Part shown: one piece after another, positions 24,656 to 34,907 of the stretch
Layout: each line of letters opens with the position of its first letter
Numbering within the stretch: position 1 is the stretch's first letter
Assembly (NCBI GenBank): GCA_022575985.1
Contig: JAKSXM010000014.1
Coordinates: 13,144,001-13,208,000 of the forward strand
Direction: 5' to 3'
Length of the DNA: 64,000 nt
Origin: Anagrus nilaparvatae
Taxonomy: Eukaryota > Arthropoda > Insecta > Hymenoptera > Mymaridae
Program-made: the position numbers and the translations under genes
Notes under the pieces: model-generated
Database searches by the model: none
Told to the model about the DNA's origin: nothing
Seen by the model: only the letters and a program-made list of their open reading frames with translations

Positions 24656-24690
24656 TATAAAAGATTTGAACTTTCCATGATTTGGTACAG
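24656..24690 (+). promoter_or_regulatory. TATA/initiator promoter of the left Polinton transcript
   Basis: TATAAAAG at 24656-24663, with an initiator-like TACAGTTT whose A is 33 bp after the first T of the TATA box. The first coding exon follows 250 bp downstream, which fits a short 5' UTR. This is the only convincing TATA box ahead of the left gene. Confidence 0.6.
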
Positions 24691-24940
24691 TTTATTTTTC
24701 AAGCGTTGTTAAAAAGTGAATTTTATATTTTTTAATAATTTTGAGATACTTAAAAATCTGTAGTTAAAAACTATTATAAATTTATTATAAATAAAATTTT
24801 TATAAATAATTTAAATTTAATCTATAAAAGTGTGTGTAAAAGTGCCATTTTAAATAAAATAAAGTGACTTCTAGTTACCAAGTAAATTGTTTGTTATAAT
24901 AATAAAAATATTTATAATAAATAAATAACAAGATATCAAG

Positions 24941-27584
24941 ATGGAAAACCAAGACGTAGACAATCGTAAGTTTTATATTATTATTTATATTATTAAACAA
25001 ACACACACGTTAGCTAAATTTGTTTATTATTTTTACTACTTAATTTGGATACTATAGTATTTTTAATAAAAATTAACTTAATTATTATTATATACAATTT
25101 TATTAAATTATTTTTAGTAATTTAAACAAATTAATAACTTAACTAAATTAACAATTGTTAATTATTATTATTTATATACAAATCTTTTTAAAAATTGTGT
25201 AAGCTTTATATTATTACCAATATTATAAAAACAAATACACTCCTTACTAAATTTGTTTATTACTTTTATTAGTTAATTTTGGCTACTCCAGTATTTTTAT
25301 TAAAAATTAACTTAATTATTATTATTATTATATACAATTTTATTAAATTATTATTAATAATTTAACCAAATTACTAAGTTAAACAAATTATTAATTTGTT
25401 AATTATTATTTATAAACAAATATTTTTAAAAATTTGTGTAAGTTTTATATTATTATTAATATTATTAAAAACAAATACACTCCTTACCTAAATTTCTTTA
25501 TTACTTTTACTAGTTAATTTTGGCTACTCCAGTATTGTTAATAAATATTTACTTAATTATTATTATATACAAGTTTTTATTAAATTATTATTATTAGTTA
25601 TTTAAACAAATTACTAAGTAAATTGTTTAACTATTTTGCAAAATTTTTAACAATTTTGCAAAATTTTTTAACATTTTAAAAAAATTTTTAAACTTTTTTT
25701 TTGCAAAAATTTCTAACATTTTTTGCAAAAATTTATAAACTTTGAAAAAATTTTTAAAACTTTTTGGCAAAAATTTTAAACATTTTTTGCAAAAATTTCT
25801 TAACTTTAAAAAAATTTTTATATTTTTTTTTTTGCAAAAATTTTAAACATTTTTACAAAAATTTTTTTAATATTTTAAAAAAATTTCTTAACTTTTTTTT
25901 TGCAAAAATTTATAAACTTTGAAAAAATTTTTAAAACTTTTTGGCAAAAATTTTAAACATTTTTTGCAAAAATTTCTTAACTTTAAAAAAATTTTTATAT
26001 TTTTTTTTTTTTTTTTTTTTGCAAAAATTTTAAACATTTTTACAAAAATTTTTTTAATATTTTAAAAAAATTTCTAACCTTTTTTTTTTTGCAAAAATTT
26101 CTTAACTTTTTAAAACTTTTTTTACAAAAATTTTAAACTTTTTTTTACAAAATTTTTCAATATTTTTTACAAAATTTTAAACTTTTTTAGAAATTTTTTA
26201 AAATATTTTTTACACAATTTAAACTTTTTTTTTTTTACAAAATTTTTACAATAATTTTATAAAATTTTAAACTTTTTAAGAAAATTTTTTAACATCTTTT
26301 ACAAAATTTTAAACTTATTTTACAAAATTTTAAAATATATTTTACAAAAATTATAAAACTTTTTTAAACATTTTTTAACTTTTTTAAACTTTTTTTTTAA
26401 ACAAATTTTTCACAAAATTTAAAACTTATTTTTACTAAATTTTATCTTTATTTTTACAAAATTTTAAACTTTTTTTTACAAAATTTTTAACTTTTTTTAG
26501 AAAATTTTTTCAACATCTTGTACAAAATTTTAAACTTATTTACACAAAATTTTTAAATATATTTTACAAAAAATTATAAAACTTTTTAAACATTTTTAAC
26601 TTTTTTTAAACTTTTTTTAAACAAATTTTTCACAAAATTTAAACTTATTTTTACAAATTTAAAAACTTTTTTACGCAAAATTTTTAAAATACAAAATTTT
26701 TATTCATTTCAGATTTTAATATATTCGACGATGTGTTTGGTAACAACCCTAACGAGGACGAAGGGTACGAGTCGTTGTCTGATCTGCAGGAAATAATAGA
26801 TCGGGAAATGGAGATTCACAACAATGATATCGAGGTTGGTGAGATAGCCGTTGAAGAATTAAATGAGGATGACGAGTATGAAGAGGTACCAGTCTTTAAC
26901 AGAATAATCACTGGACCAGCTCATTTATTGGATCAATATTCTGAGGAATTTGACCGCCGATGGTACAATAATGAAAACCTGACTATAGACCTCGCCGAGT
27001 TGTACGGAGATAAGTACATCGACGAGGATAATAACCTTTCTTTCACAAGAGGTAAAGCTGCTGATGGAGAAGAAACACCTTTACCAGATTGTCAAGAGCT
27101 ACAACCAGGTGATAATCAAAATAATTTTGAAATATCTCAGCTATACGAATCTGATGATGATAGCACAAGGTCTCCACCAACATTGGAAGGTGTTGATGAA
27201 CATGATAATTTACAAGACGAACCTTGCCAAGAACCAGCACAATCTAGCATACAGGGTATAAATACTTATCCTGTGCCAAATATCAATTTACCATCTTGCT
27301 CATGGCAGATACCTTTTAACCACAACAACGGGCAAATTTACGAGAGGCAAAACGATGTTTACCATCACCCTGAGCAGCCAAACTATTCTACACCTTATCA
27401 AAATTATGGGCACCAAGAGCATCTTTATGAACCGCAACATTACCAGGGCCAAACTTATGACATCCATAACAACTTTTACCAATACCCCATACACCAAGAA
27501 CATCTCCATTTGCAACAGCCTTATAATCATGAACCGAGACAGCCTCCTGATTTGTACCAGCCACAGGACTTAATTCACATATAA
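24941..27584 (+). CDS. spliced acidic, Tyr/His/Gln-rich Polinton protein, probable premature stop
   Basis: The ATG at 24941 opens a 25-nt exon (24941-24965) ending at GTAAGT. The acceptor TTTCAG at 26711-26712 joins in phase to an open frame running to TAA at 27582-27584, about 299 residues in all. I chose this start because exon 2 has no in-frame ATG near its beginning. The N-terminal half is rich in Asp/Glu; the C-terminal half is low-complexity (Tyr, His, Gln, Pro). After the stop, the same frame stays open for 47 more codons (basic KRKW patch, then an acidic tail) to TAA at 27726-27728. The TAA at 27582 therefore looks like a nonsense change. No domain is recognised. Its position first in the element and its disorder suggest an early or terminal-associated role, but this is a guess. 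Confidence 0.65.
24966..25640 (+). repeat. threefold tandem repeat in the intron, each copy beginning with a splice-donor sequence
   Basis: GTAAG.TTTATATTATTA starts copies at 24966, 25199 and 25438 (233 and 239 bp apart), followed by matching blocks such as CTAAATTTGTTTATTA and TTAATTTTGGCTACTCCAGTA. The first GTAAGT is the donor of exon 1; the others are duplicated donors with no exon before them. Confidence 0.75.
25641..26700 (+). repeat. A/T low-complexity tract in the intron
   Basis: About 1 kb built from imperfect repeats of TTTTTGCAAAAATTT, TTTTACAAAATTTTAAAC and T-runs up to more than 20. There is almost no G or C outside GCA/TGC. It ends in the TTTCAG acceptor. No gene. Confidence 0.7.
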
Positions 27585-27901
27585 CCTCAACAAATACCTA
27601 CATCTGCACGTAAGAGGAAGTGGTCGTGCTTAAGCTTGAACTACTATAAAGAACAGAGCGATGATGAAGACTCTGAAAAAGTTGCTCGTACAACTGGTGA
27701 GGATGATGAAGTTATATGTTTAAACTAATAATTTTGTTATGTAAACTTTTAATTATTTGACTAAATTTTAATAAAATGATAATTTTAATATTAAGTATTA
27801 CTTGTAGTCAAGCATAATTTAGAAAAAGAAATAAATGATTTTTATTGTATTTTTTATTTTTATTGTTTTCTTTTATTTTTTATATATTTATTTAAAATAC
27901 A
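27585..27901 (+). other. segment between first gene and PolB
   Basis: Holds the 47-codon extension frame of the first gene (27585-27728), with a strong donor-like GTAAGA at 27610 inside it, then AT-rich sequence with AATAAA at 27830 that may end the first transcript. Confidence 0.5.
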
Positions 27902-30900
27902 TTGGTTTACCCTAATATAATTTCTTTTCTTATTAAAGAATCGGAAAATTTACCAATTTCCTGCAACAACCAACCAATAAATTTACCAGAAGCTGCACCA
28001 GTACAACAAGGCGGAGGTTTAGAAAACCATAACCAGATTGAAGAAAATAATGTAGAACAAAGATTCAGAATCATCAATGAAAGCGAAAATATTGTAAGAA
28101 AGTTTAATATTGTTGGTAAGGACATTATTGTAAAAATTATACCTGTACCTGAAAATTTTAATGGCTTAGTTTGGTTAGAATTAGCGATACGTGATCTACA
28201 TAATTATATTATGAATAATGTAAGGGAGAATGATATGATAGGTTTAAGTATAAGATCAAATAATTTTTCACGTGGGTCAGCAGGGCTTTCATTCAGACCT
28301 GTTACTGATTTTACTAGCGAAAATTTGTGGAACCTAATTAGTAGTATAGCCCAGAGTAATGAATCTTTTGAGCTTGAGGAATCTTTTACAGTTAATGTAA
28401 CAACAGTTAACGTTCCAAGAGGAAAGGGTCGTAAAAAATCTGAAACCATAGATTCTGTCAAAAAACGGTCAATTGTTTCTATTAATAATAATGATCATTT
28501 ATGCCTTCTAAGAGCAATTGTAGTTGGGTTAGTGTATTTAGATAAAGGTAAATTAGATTCGAAAGTATTTAATAGTAAAGCTATAAAAATTAGAAAAACA
28601 AGTTTACAAACAGAGAAAGCTTTAGAACTCTTAAAAAATACAAAAATGTCACTACCTCCAAATGGTTGTGGGATAGAAGAAGTTAAAAAAATACAAGAGT
28701 ATTTCATAAAAAGCCATCAAGATATAGCATTAGTGGTATATGAATCTCTTTTTTTCGGGCTTGGAGAAGGTGTAACGTTTAATGGACTAGAGTTATTTAA
28801 AAATTGTAACCGCAAACATACAGGGGTAATATATTTATTATACAACAATGCAGAAGAACATTTTGATTTAATAATAAATTTGGTAGGAGCGGGGGGTGAT
28901 AGATTTTTTTGTTGGTTATGTAACAAAGCGTATAGACATGTTAACGGTCATAAATGTGAAAACACTTGCTCCTGTTGTTTTTCATATCCTGCTTGCCTAA
29001 ATAATCTAGAAAAGAAAGCATGTAACTATTGTAATAGAGAATTTTTAGGAATCGAATGTTATAATAACCATAAAAAACCTACAACTAAAGCTGGAAAAAA
29101 AACAACATGTGAAATGATCTTTTTTTGTAAAAAGTGTTTAAGAACAATAAATGTTTATCAAGAAAAACACGAGTGCGGAATTGTTTCTTGTAAGACGTGT
29201 CGGAAAAAACACAATGTTAACGAATTATGTTTCATGCAGCCCTTAAAAGAAAAAAAGACAGGTAAAAAAAAAACTATTTATTATTTTTATGATTTTGAAA
29301 CTCGTCAGGATACTTCATATAAAGAGCATTCTAATCATAAAATTCATATCCCTACTTTATGTATTGTTCATCAAGTTTGCGATTTTTGTATTCATGATGA
29401 TGACATAAAGAAAATGTGTAGTCAGTGTGGTATTCGCGAACAAATATTTACAAAAACTCCTGTAGAATCTTTTATCAAACTTTGTACCGAAAAACTTGGC
29501 CAAAATAGTCTCTTTGGTAGGAAGATATGTATCGCTCACAACGCTAAATCGTTTGATAACCATTTTATATTAAGGAAACTTGTGCAAATGAAAAACTGTT
29601 TCCCTACAGTAGTTTTAAAGGGAAAAAATATAATTCTCATGGAATGTGAACAAACCAAGTTTATAGATTCACTTAATTACTTCCAATGTAAATTGAGCGA
29701 TTTGCCAAAAGCCTTAAATTTACCTGAATCATTAAATAAAGGGTACTTTCCACATTTTTTCAATACATTAGATAACGCAAAGAATTCTAAAGACGGTCCC
29801 TTACCAGATAAAAAATATTATGACTGTGATTCTATGAGTTCTAAGGATAGAGCTAAGTTTATTGAATGGCATGATAAAAAGATTGATGAAGGATATATAT
29901 TCAATTTAAATAAAGAAATAATCGATTACTGTTCTTTAGATTGTGAAATTCTCAGAAGAAGTTGTTTACATTTCAGAGAGTTATTTGTTAATCATGGCAA
30001 AGTTTACCCATTTATTGAAAGTTGTACTCTACCTTCTGCATGCGCCAAAGTATACAGGAGGAATTACTTAGAAAAGGATACTATAGGATTGATTCCTGCT
30101 AAAGGGTATAGACGGGGCGATAATCATTCTCAAAAATCTATTGAATGGCTTTTATATTTAGAGAAAATAAAAAATTGGGATATAATACATGCTGGTAGGG
30201 CGCGGGAATATAGACTAGAAGGGAATATAATGGTTGATGGTTTTGTAAATCCTCAAGGTCCTGAGCACAAAAGAGGTTTGGTGTTAGAATTTCTTGGATG
30301 TTATTATCATGGTTGTAAATCTTGTTACCCAAACGAGGTTGAAAGAAATACTAAAAAAACGAATTTAAATAAAACTTTTAATGAGTTGCATGAAGCTACT
30401 CTCAACAAATTAAAATTTATAACTTCTCGGGGATATAATGTAAAGGCTGAATGGGAATGCTCTTGGGCTAAGAAAAAAATAGAAAACCCTGATGTGCAAA
30501 AAATGTTGAAAAATCATCCTTTACTTACTAGATTAACAATAAACCCTAGGGATGCCTTATCAGGAGGGCGCACTGAAAATATAGTACTTAAATATAGCGT
30601 GAAAAACGGAGAAAAAATAAAATATTATGACGTTACATCATTATACCCCTTTATCTGTAAAACTTCCCCATTCCCTCTCGGCCACCCACGAATTTACATT
30701 GGTAGCCAGTGTGATGAACTCACATCTGGTAATAACCAAAATTTAACAAACGTTCAAGGGCTTATAAAATGTAAAATTTTACCTCCACAAAATTTATTCT
30801 TACCATTATTGGGTCAAAAGTACAATGGTAGACTAATATTTGGTTTATGTAATGCTTGCTGTATTGAAGCTAGACAATCTGATTGTCCTCACCCTCCTAA

Positions 30901-31996
30901 TAAAAGAATTATGACTGGAACTTGGGTCGTTGACGAAGTTAAAAAAGCAGTAGAGTTAGGTTACAAAATAAAAGAAATTTTAATAATATGGCAGTATGAA
31001 ATGTGTCAATATAGTAAGGATACAAAAACTGGAGGTCTTTTCGCAGGCTATATTGATAAATTTTTAAAATTAAAACAACAGGCAAGCGGTTATCCTCAAG
31101 GGTGTGATAGTGAAGAAGCAAAAGATCTTTATATAGAAAATTATTACGAAAAAGAAGGTATACTATTAGATAAAACTTGTATAGAGAAGAATCCTGGGCT
31201 AAGATCGTTAGCTAAATACTTTTTAAACAGTTTATGGGGAAAACTTTGTCAAAAACCTATTTTGAAACAAACTGAAATCGTAAAAACGAGGGAACATTTG
31301 CTTAAAATCTTATGTGATTCGGAGAAGGAAGTATCGAATATATTAATTGTAGGAGATTCTACCCTTTATGTTGAATGGGCTTACATTGAACCAGCAATTA
31401 AAACCTCCTCAAATACGAATGTCGTTATTGGTTCATTTGTGACAGCATTGGGAAGGTTAAAATTATATGAGATTTTAGAAAAGTTAGGTAATCGTACTCT
31501 TTATTATGACACAGACAGCTGTGTTTTTATATCAAGGGAGGGTGAATATGAACCTTCTTTGGGTCCTTATTTAGGGGAGCTAACATCCGAATTGGAATCT
31601 TACGGCCCCGAAGCTTATATTTGTAAGTTTGTCTCAGGCGGACCCAAGTTTTATGGTTTCCAGGTCATGAAAGCTGATGGTACTCTTGATAGCATGTGCA
31701 AAGTAAAAGGTTTAAGGTTAAACTTTAGAAATTCTCAAAAAGTGAATTTTGAAAGTATAGAAAAACTTATAACGCATTCATTAGATAGTGAAAATGATAA
31801 AAATGATACAAACAGGGAGGGATATGATGAATGTAATTATAAAATTAAGCTAAAATTTAGATCAATTAAGAGAACAAATGATAATGATGTAATATCTGTT
31901 GATGAAACCAAAACTTGTTGTACAGTATTAAGAAAAAGAAGATTTATAACACATGAATATTCATTACCATTCGGTTTTAAATGTAATATCGATTAA
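27902..31996 (+). CDS. polB: protein-primed family B DNA polymerase (Polinton PolB)
   Basis: Replicative polymerase of the element, about 1,350 residues. In order: a conserved DHLCLLRAIVVG segment (near 200); cysteine/histidine-rich zinc-binding stretches (340-455); the 3'-5' exonuclease with Exo I DFE (464-466), Exo II HNAKSFD (546-552) and Exo III YCSLD (676-680); an EFLGCYYHGC endonuclease-like segment (about 800); polymerase motif A DVTSLYP (910-916), motif B KYFLNSLWG (about 1105) and motif C YYDTDS (1201-1206). All catalytic residues are present. The frame opens at 27902 without an ATG. TTTCTTTTCTTATTAAAG at 27938 is a good acceptor, and joining there needs one base from an upstream exon, exactly the phase of the leader exon 24941-24965. 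The true start is therefore probably spliced on. The stop is at 31994-31996. Confidence 0.95.
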   Translation: MVYPNIISFLIKESENLPISCNNQPINLPEAAPVQQGGGLENHNQIEENNVEQRFRIINESENIVRKFNIVGKDIIVKIIPVPENFNGLVWLELAIRDLHNYIMNNVRENDMIGLSIRSNNFSRGSAGLSFRPVTDFTSENLWNLISSIAQSNESFELEESFTVNVTTVNVPRGKGRKKSETIDSVKKRSIVSINNNDHLCLLRAIVVGLVYLDKGKLDSKVFNSKAIKIRKTSLQTEKALELLKNTKMSLPPNGCGIEEVKKIQEYFIKSHQDIALVVYESLFFGLGEGVTFNGLELFKNCNRKHTGVIYLLYNNAEEHFDLIINLVGAGGDRFFCWLCNKAYRHVNGHKCENTCSCCFSYPACLNNLEKKACNYCNREFLGIECYNNHKKPTTKAGKKTTCEMIFFCKKCLRTINVYQEKHECGIVSCKTCRKKHNVNELCFMQPLKEKKTGKKKTIYYFYDFETRQDTSYKEHSNHKIHIPTLCIVHQVCDFCIHDDDIKKMCSQCGIREQIFTKTPVESFIKLCTEKLGQNSLFGRKICIAHNAKSFDNHFILRKLVQMKNCFPTVVLKGKNIILMECEQTKFIDSLNYFQCKLSDLPKALNLPESLNKGYFPHFFNTLDNAKNSKDGPLPDKKYYDCDSMSSKDRAKFIEWHDKKIDEGYIFNLNKEIIDYCSLDCEILRRSCLHFRELFVNHGKVYPFIESCTLPSACAKVYRRNYLEKDTIGLIPAKGYRRGDNHSQKSIEWLLYLEKIKNWDIIHAGRAREYRLEGNIMVDGFVNPQGPEHKRGLVLEFLGCYYHGCKSCYPNEVERNTKKTNLNKTFNELHEATLNKLKFITSRGYNVKAEWECSWAKKKIENPDVQKMLKNHPLLTRLTINPRDALSGGRTENIVLKYSVKNGEKIKYYDVTSLYPFICKTSPFPLGHPRIYIGSQCDELTSGNNQNLTNVQGLIKCKILPPQNLFLPLLGQKYNGRLIFGLCNACCIEARQSDCPHPPNKRIMTGTWVVDEVKKAVELGYKIKEILIIWQYEMCQYSKDTKTGGLFAGYIDKFLKLKQQASGYPQGCDSEEAKDLYIENYYEKEGILLDKTCIEKNPGLRSLAKYFLNSLWGKLCQKPILKQTEIVKTREHLLKILCDSEKEVSNILIVGDSTLYVEWAYIEPAIKTSSNTNVVIGSFVTALGRLKLYEILEKLGNRTLYYDTDSCVFISREGEYEPSLGPYLGELTSELESYGPEAYICKFVSGGPKFYGFQVMKADGTLDSMCKVKGLRLNFRNSQKVNFESIEKLITHSLDSENDKNDTNREGYDECNYKIKLKFRSIKRTNDNDVISVDETKTCCTVLRKRRFITHEYSLPFGFKCNID

Positions 31997-32130
31997 ATTA
32001 ATTGTAATTAGATTTATCATAACATTAAGGAATTATAATATAAATTTATGTATAAAGAATTTGATAACAGATGCTAATATATAAATAAATGTAAAAATAA
32101 GTTTTAATGTATAAAATATAAATTTATTTA

Positions 32131-32161
32131 TCCCTTCTCTCCTTCCTTTTACCATCTCCAG
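32131..32161 (+). promoter_or_regulatory. strong 3' splice site ahead of the late gene block
   Basis: A 30-nt pyrimidine tract (TCCCTTCTCTCCTTCCTTTT) followed by ACCATCTCCAG at 32160-32161 stands out in the AT-rich context. No coding exon begins there. The ATPase ATG is 68 bp downstream, so the site would attach an upstream untranslated leader to the late mRNA. AATAAA words at 32085 and the end of PolB lie just before it. Confidence 0.5.
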
Positions 32162-32228
32162 AATTGTAACGTAATTATATATTTAAGAAAAATATTTTAA
32201 ATATAAAATTAGTATCATTCGAAATTTT

Positions 32229-32885
32229 ATGATGGAGCCTGCATTTGTACATCCTTTTGCTATGCAGGTTGTTGGTCCAAGCGGAGCGGGCAAAACAGTG
32301 TTTGTTAAGAATTTATTACAAAATAGTAAAAGAATGTGTAGTGTCGTCTTTGATAGGATTCTATTTTACTATGGCGAATGGCAAGATACATATCAAACTG
32401 ATTTTGTAGTACCTGATAAAAAAATTGAATTTCACGAAGGTTTACCAAATCCATCAGATTATTCCTACGATAATGATATAAAAAAATTAATTTGCATAGA
32501 CGATTTGTATAGAGAGTCATCAACTTCAGTTCTTGATTTATTTACTAAGGGTTCTCATCATAAAAATATATCCATAATTTTTATAACTCAAAACTTATTT
32601 TATAAAGGAAGTATTACGAGAGATATTTCGTTAAATACAAACTACCTAGTTATTTTTAAAAATCCAAGAGATAGAGCACAGTTTAGATACTTAGCTCGAC
32701 AAGTATTTCCAGAAGATCCAAAGTTTTTACAAGAAGCTTATATGGATGCTACTTCTGTTCCCCATGGTTATTTGCTTTTGGATTTAAAACAGGCTACTGA
32801 AGATGAATTTCGATTCAGAACAAAAATATTTCCTGAAGATGACCCACAATACATATACTTACCAAAATATAAATTTCATAAATAA
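32229..32885 (+). CDS. genome-packaging ATPase (FtsK/HerA, A32-like)
   Basis: 218 residues, the usual size of the Polinton packaging ATPase. Walker A GPSGAGKT at 16-23, Walker B LICIDD at 87-92, and the downstream strand IIFITQN at 116-122 as in the A32/HerA clade. An Arg-rich segment NPRDRAQFR near 153 is a candidate arginine finger. By family knowledge it pumps element DNA into the capsid. The ATG at 32229 is followed directly by a second ATG; either may be used. It is the first gene of a tightly packed block that continues to the protease, and it follows a strong splice acceptor. Confidence 0.93.
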   Translation: MMEPAFVHPFAMQVVGPSGAGKTVFVKNLLQNSKRMCSVVFDRILFYYGEWQDTYQTDFVVPDKKIEFHEGLPNPSDYSYDNDIKKLICIDDLYRESSTSVLDLFTKGSHHKNISIIFITQNLFYKGSITRDISLNTNYLVIFKNPRDRAQFRYLARQVFPEDPKFLQEAYMDATSVPHGYLLLDLKQATEDEFRFRTKIFPEDDPQYIYLPKYKFHK

Positions 32886-32921
32886 AAAAGTTTTAACAAT
32901 CGCTTCAGTTTTGCTTCAACA

Positions 32922-32966
32922 ATGAAACGAGAAGGTTCTTTTAAAAATAAGCAGTATGGGTCGTAA
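32922..32966 (+). CDS. possible 14-codon basic upstream ORF
   Basis: An ATG at 32922 opens 14 codons (rich in Lys) ending at 32966, overlapping the start of the next gene by 11 bp in another frame. The ACA before it is an acceptable context. It may be a uORF that damps or couples translation of the gene at 32956. Chance is also possible at this length. Confidence 0.25.
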   Translation: MKREGSFKNKQYGS

Positions 32967-33393
32967 AAAGACAAATAAAAAAGAAATACATCTACAAGTG
33001 GGTGGTTGCTGTTTACCACCTTACTTTACCAAAAAATGTATTTCTATTTTATCAGCGCTTTGCCATGCTACAGATAGTCAAAGAGTATCTATTTTAAAAT
33101 CTTCAGATCATAATATTATACGTTGTATTTGTGAATGTACATTAAATTTATTAAGGGGTAATATCCCTATAGAAAAAAATCAATTAAGTAAGTTGAAAAA
33201 GTATAAAAATATAATTAGAAATTTAGTAGCTGAAAAAAATAACATAAATAGTGAAAAAAATAAAAAAAATAAAAGAAAAATTAATTGGTTAAAAAAGAAA
33301 AAAATTGTTGTTCAACAAGGAAGTGGAGCATTCTTACCTCTTATACTCACCCCTTTTGTTGAAATACTTTTGGCACAGCTATTAAAAAAATAA
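32956..33393 (+). CDS. conserved small Polinton protein with basic middle and hydrophobic C-terminus
   Basis: 145 residues. A basic N-terminus, a helical middle (DHNIIRCICECTLNLLRGNIPI, then KLKKYKNIIRNL), a lysine-rich stretch, and a C-terminal hydrophobic segment after QQGSG (FLPLILTPFVEILL). This layout recurs in arthropod Polintons as I remember them, but the function is unknown. A virion-associated, DNA-binding or membrane-active role is plausible. Two sites fit the adenovirus protease consensus: QVGG/C at 14-17 and QQGS/G at 120-123, the latter just before the hydrophobic tail. The next gene starts 5 bp after its stop. Confidence 0.75.
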   Translation: MGRKKTNKKEIHLQVGGCCLPPYFTKKCISILSALCHATDSQRVSILKSSDHNIIRCICECTLNLLRGNIPIEKNQLSKLKKYKNIIRNLVAEKNNINSEKNKKNKRKINWLKKKKIVVQQGSGAFLPLILTPFVEILLAQLLKK

Positions 33394-33398
33394 AAAAT

Positions 33399-34208
33399 AT
33401 GGAACGCACCCGTAAAATGGTTATTGTACCAGCAGAACGATATAAAACGTTAACACCAATCAAGGAAACTATTCTTAAAAAACCCATTGTTAGGGAAAAT
33501 CCAAATGAAAAAACCAGTGAAGGTTCTAGAGAAAGTGTAGAACTAAATTCTATACAAACAATAGGAGATACTTTTTCTCGTCTAGATTCAGAAATGTATG
33601 ACATACTAAAGTCTAAAAAATATAACGATGATTATGAAAAGTCTAAAAATTACTTGCAGGTTTTAAGAAGATATTTACTTTTTAAAGAAAATGAAAGAAA
33701 AGATGCTTTTTTAACAAGTAACGATTTTAATCAAACAACGATTGAAAACTTAGGGGGTATAGACGAATCAATTTTAGGTAACGCAGAAAATGTAAACCAT
33801 TCACCAGCAGCGCACATTGTATCAGATAAAGACATTCTTAAAACTGTGCCCAATACGTATTTAAAAAAAGCAGAAGAAATTCTCTCCTTCTGGAAAAAAA
33901 CTGGTAAAATAAGTTGGGATAATACAGGGTTAACAAATATTGAGGGGTATATTATTCGAGATTCAAACATAAGTGAATTATTAAATTACGTGCTAAGAAA
34001 GAGAGTTACCGTTAAACCCCCAATAGGTAAAAACGAGTTAATAAAATTTATGCTTAAGTTTAACACTCCTCAGTTACTTATAGGAAATGAAGAAATAATA
34101 AATGATTTAGATAACCTACAAAATTTAAATGATTCATCTGAAGCTAATACATCTTTGGAGACGACCCCTGAAGCAAAGAAAAAGAAATCGTGGCTCTCTT
34201 TTAATTAA
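33399..34208 (+). CDS. conserved Polinton protein of unknown function
   Basis: 269 residues. Starts MERTRKMVIVPAERY, a hallmark opening (KMVLVP-type) of a protein family common next to the integrase in Polintons. The middle has a helical KYLQVLRRYL-type segment; the C-terminal part has ISWDNTGLTNIEGYIIRDSNI, LLNYVLRKR and a short domain ending in an acidic tail. No enzyme motif is seen. A structural or DNA-condensing role is possible but unproven. It lies 5 bp after the previous stop and 3 bp before the integrase start. Confidence 0.75.
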   Translation: MERTRKMVIVPAERYKTLTPIKETILKKPIVRENPNEKTSEGSRESVELNSIQTIGDTFSRLDSEMYDILKSKKYNDDYEKSKNYLQVLRRYLLFKENERKDAFLTSNDFNQTTIENLGGIDESILGNAENVNHSPAAHIVSDKDILKTVPNTYLKKAEEILSFWKKTGKISWDNTGLTNIEGYIIRDSNISELLNYVLRKRVTVKPPIGKNELIKFMLKFNTPQLLIGNEEIINDLDNLQNLNDSSEANTSLETTPEAKKKKSWLSFN

Positions 34209-34211
34209 AAA

Positions 34212-34907
34212 ATGTATTCTAATCAATACTATGATGTTCGAAGTGAGGCTGGTTACAGCGGCGCAAGAAACCTTTTAAGAATAAACAAGAAAAATAATCG
34301 TGAAGAAAATAAAAAAGAAAAAAAACGAATTTACGAGTTCCTAAATGTACAAGATGCTTACAGTTTACATAAACCAGTAAAACATAAATTTAATAGGCTC
34401 CATTATTTACCTAGCAATATAGATGATACCTGGGAAATAGACTTAGCTGTGTTGGTAAATTTAAAAAATTACAACGATGGTTATTGTTATATTATGGCTG
34501 TTATCGATATTTTATCAAAGTTTGTTTGGGTCGAAGTTTTAAAAGACAAAACAATGACAACTGTTACCCAAGCTTTTGAAAAAATATTAAAACGTTCAAA
34601 CGGTAGACAGCCTCTGCTTCTTAGAGCCGACTCAGGGGGAGAATTTATTGGTTCGGCATTGCAAAAACTCTTAAAAAAATATGATATAAAATTTTCAACT
34701 ACAAAAAATAACGACGTAAAAGCTGCGATCATAGAAAGGTTCTTAAGATCTTTAAAAGAAAGAATGTGGAGATATTTTACACATAAAAACACTAAACGTT
34801 ACATAAATGTTATTCAAGATCTCGTTTATTCGTATAATCATACAATACATTCTACTATTAAAATGATACCCAACGATGTCAATCTATATAAGCCCGTGAA
34901 AACATGA
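34212..34907 (+). CDS. retroviral-type integrase, N-terminal and catalytic part
   Basis: 231 residues. The N-terminal YYDVRSEAGYSGARNL and LHKPVKHKF are typical of Polinton integrases. The RNase H-fold core has the D,D-E triad: D77 in WEIDL, D140 in LRADSGGEF and E175 in IERFLRSLKERM; the last two are separated by 34 residues. It inserts the linear element with a 6-bp stagger, in agreement with the AGTATA duplication. The frame ends at TGA 34905-34907. The expected C-terminal SH3-like and chromodomain parts continue in the -1 frame from 34904. The catalytic half is intact. Confidence 0.93.
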   Translation: MYSNQYYDVRSEAGYSGARNLLRINKKNNREENKKEKKRIYEFLNVQDAYSLHKPVKHKFNRLHYLPSNIDDTWEIDLAVLVNLKNYNDGYCYIMAVIDILSKFVWVEVLKDKTMTTVTQAFEKILKRSNGRQPLLLRADSGGEFIGSALQKLLKKYDIKFSTTKNNDVKAAIIERFLRSLKERMWRYFTHKNTKRYINVIQDLVYSYNHTIHSTIKMIPNDVNLYKPVKT

